Shown one piece after another: positions 62,756 to 64,000 of a stretch of 64,000 nucleotides of DNA. How positions within the stretch are numbered: position 1 is the first letter of the stretch; each line of letters opens with the position of its first letter. The translations under genes were made by a program, and so were the position numbers. The stretch comes from Harmothoe impar (lineage: Eukaryota > Annelida > Polychaeta > Phyllodocida > Polynoidae): NCBI GenBank assembly GCA_947462335.1, contig OX381709.1, positions 83,576,622-83,640,621 of the forward strand, read 5' to 3'. The notes under the pieces are model-generated. The model saw only the letters and a program-made list of their open reading frames with translations. It was not told where the DNA came from and searched no databases.

Positions 62756-64000
62756 TTACTTTTGGTGTACATGTAACTACAATGGTCAGCAAACTCAAAC
62801 CAAACCCTCTGCAAACCTTTTCCAAACGTTTTCTAGACGTTTTGGTGTAACCTTTTCCAAAGGTTTTCTTCCAAACATGGTAGAAACATTTGCAAACCTT
62901 TGGAAAACGTTTGTTGGTAGCTGGGAATAGTCTTCGCCAAGAAAATAACGTTTTTTAAACGTTATTTAACAGAAAAAATCCATCCTTTAAAAAACGCAAA
63001 ATAACGTTATAATAACGTTGCACATTATAACGTTTTTCTATAACGTTAATATACGCAAAATTGAGTCAACGAATTTGCGTAAAATAACGTTATTTTCCCG
63101 TTTTTTTCAAACGTTTTCCAGCCCTTCAGGGAACGTTTTCCCAACGTTATATAACATGTTCTTATTTACTGGGCTATGTTAGCTGTCATGCAATACGATG
63201 TAAGAGGTGGTAACTGGGCCTGAAGCCCCACACCCTCCTGCCTGCCAAGGCATTGTCTGTAGGTGATGAGAGGTAGGGGCTGTACACAGCTTAAGGGGTA
63301 CGTGCTGATGGCGAAGGGGAAGGGGTACCAGAATATACAAAGGCACTTTTGCAGGGAGTAATAGTGGAGCAAAGAGGTGAAGAAGAAAAGAAATTGGAAA
63401 TGGCTGTTATATAGAGTACAAGGCGAGAGTGTAGGAGGTGAAACAGGAGATGGGGGGGAAGGGACAAGTGAAATAATAGCTCTTCTAAGTAGGCTGCCAA
63501 TGTAATATGACTAAGAAATCAGTGCCAAGACATCTTCTTTACTGACAGTGAGCCAATCTCCACTCTAGATCTCCACCTAGGTTCTACAGTGTACTGATGG
63601 GTGTGGCAGGGGTTGGATGGTGAAGTCTATGTGAAGACTTGGGACATGTGAATGCTAACACAGGGGATGAACTCTGATGGTATGGTTAGACGGTTATACA
63701 TTCGTGAATAAAGCAAACGACTAGAAATCCCAGTCTGTTTCACTCATTTCCAAACATCAAAATATATTTTCTGCTCAAACCAAATTCAGTTTTTTCTCAA
63801 GCATTTTGCTAAGATTGACATATCCTGAACTGGGTATATCTCTTAAGCAGCAAGAAATCGACTGGGGAACGAGGTAGCTTTCACTGGAAGAGGGATGCAT
63901 GAATTACAGACCCAGACCCAGACAGCGTCATAAAGTAATGTAACTCCTGACGTACACCCCCTTTTGTTATGCCCCCTTCCCTGCTCCCCTCCCCCTGTCT

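Larger units (their letters stand above)
61606..63173. mobile_element. AACGTT-family long element with tRNA-like cargo
   Basis: CCCAGTGAAC to TTTACTGGG. Unit E has the empty site GAGGCACTATGTTAGC near 48610; here CACTA precedes and CTATGTT follows, so the duplication is TA with one extra base, or CTA. It contains tRNA-like 61956-62021 (minus) and 62688-62755 (plus), a CT-rich microsatellite (62445-62605) and a truncated AACGTT end (to 62925). Confidence 0.85.
55300..64000 (-). repeat. Segmental unit F, inverted, cut by window end
   Basis: In plus-strand order: H 55315, E 56375, F 58005, G 58850, P 59850, O 60612, N 63175, and the start of the next blocks near 63890. The 198-codon frame at 54923-55519 spans the E/F unit boundary and is fortuitous. 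Confidence 0.8.

Noticed and set aside
937..63173. CRISPR-like periodic repeats
   Set aside because: The periodic AACGTT words lie in transposon arms in an animal genome; there are no spacers of equal length.

Overview
This window looks like non-coding DNA from an animal nuclear genome. I see no operons, no long open frames, and no rRNA genes, transposase or reverse transcriptase. Base composition is AT-rich, microsatellites are present, and many small inverted-repeat transposons and tRNA-derived pseudogenes occur. The repeat style suggests a marine invertebrate, possibly a cephalochordate such as amphioxus. That is a guess from repeat style; nothing here fixes the species. The longest open frame has 198 codons and is not preserved in sister copies, so I call no protein-coding gene.

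The backbone is a segmental array. A unit of about 9 kb (larger where transposons landed) occurs as units A (about 1.15-3.45 kb, partial), B (6.95-23.86 kb, the longest and internally rearranged), C (24.56-33.06 kb) and D (33.40-43.22 kb) in one orientation, then E (44.54-55.04 kb, truncated) and F (55.30-64.0 kb, cut by the window end) in the opposite orientation. The inversion junction lies between 43.22 and 44.54 kb. Between copies most sequence has drifted, but short islands keep a fixed order: Q, D, C, I, N, O, P, G, F, E, H. Island D has about 60 bases that are almost invariant in five copies and combines a PBX/MEIS decamer, an E-box and a POU octamer. Island G carries a perfect kappa-B-type site in all five copies. 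I tested several islands for coding by comparing copies codon by codon. Only island C shows a skew to synonymous changes, and its frame does not hold outside the island. The simplest reading is an array of duplicated cis-regulatory modules or non-coding transcripts rather than exons.

Laid over this is a very active transposon family, here called the AACGTT family. Its ends are CCCAGCTAAC or CCCAGT(A/G)AAC, its arms are built of repeated AACGTT words, and it makes a 2-bp target duplication that can be read directly against empty sister units. About eleven short copies (most near 146 bp) carry no cargo. Most long copies (0.9-3.4 kb) carry one or two tRNA-like sequences with recognisable A and B boxes, eleven in total. 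Some are nested: one sits inside 49453-52863 and one inside 19920-22729. Other elements include a 112-bp near-perfect hairpin beginning TAGGGACCTTTAGC, a GTGCC-ended element with a 6-bp duplication, a GGATCC-ended element, an 844-bp element with 19-bp inverted ends, and a 93-bp element nested in an AACGTT copy.

The left edge (about 490-850) is a GC-rich, CpG-containing stretch with a perfect RFX X-box and CRE-like sites. It is unlike the rest of the window and may be a promoter or first exon of an unidentified gene.
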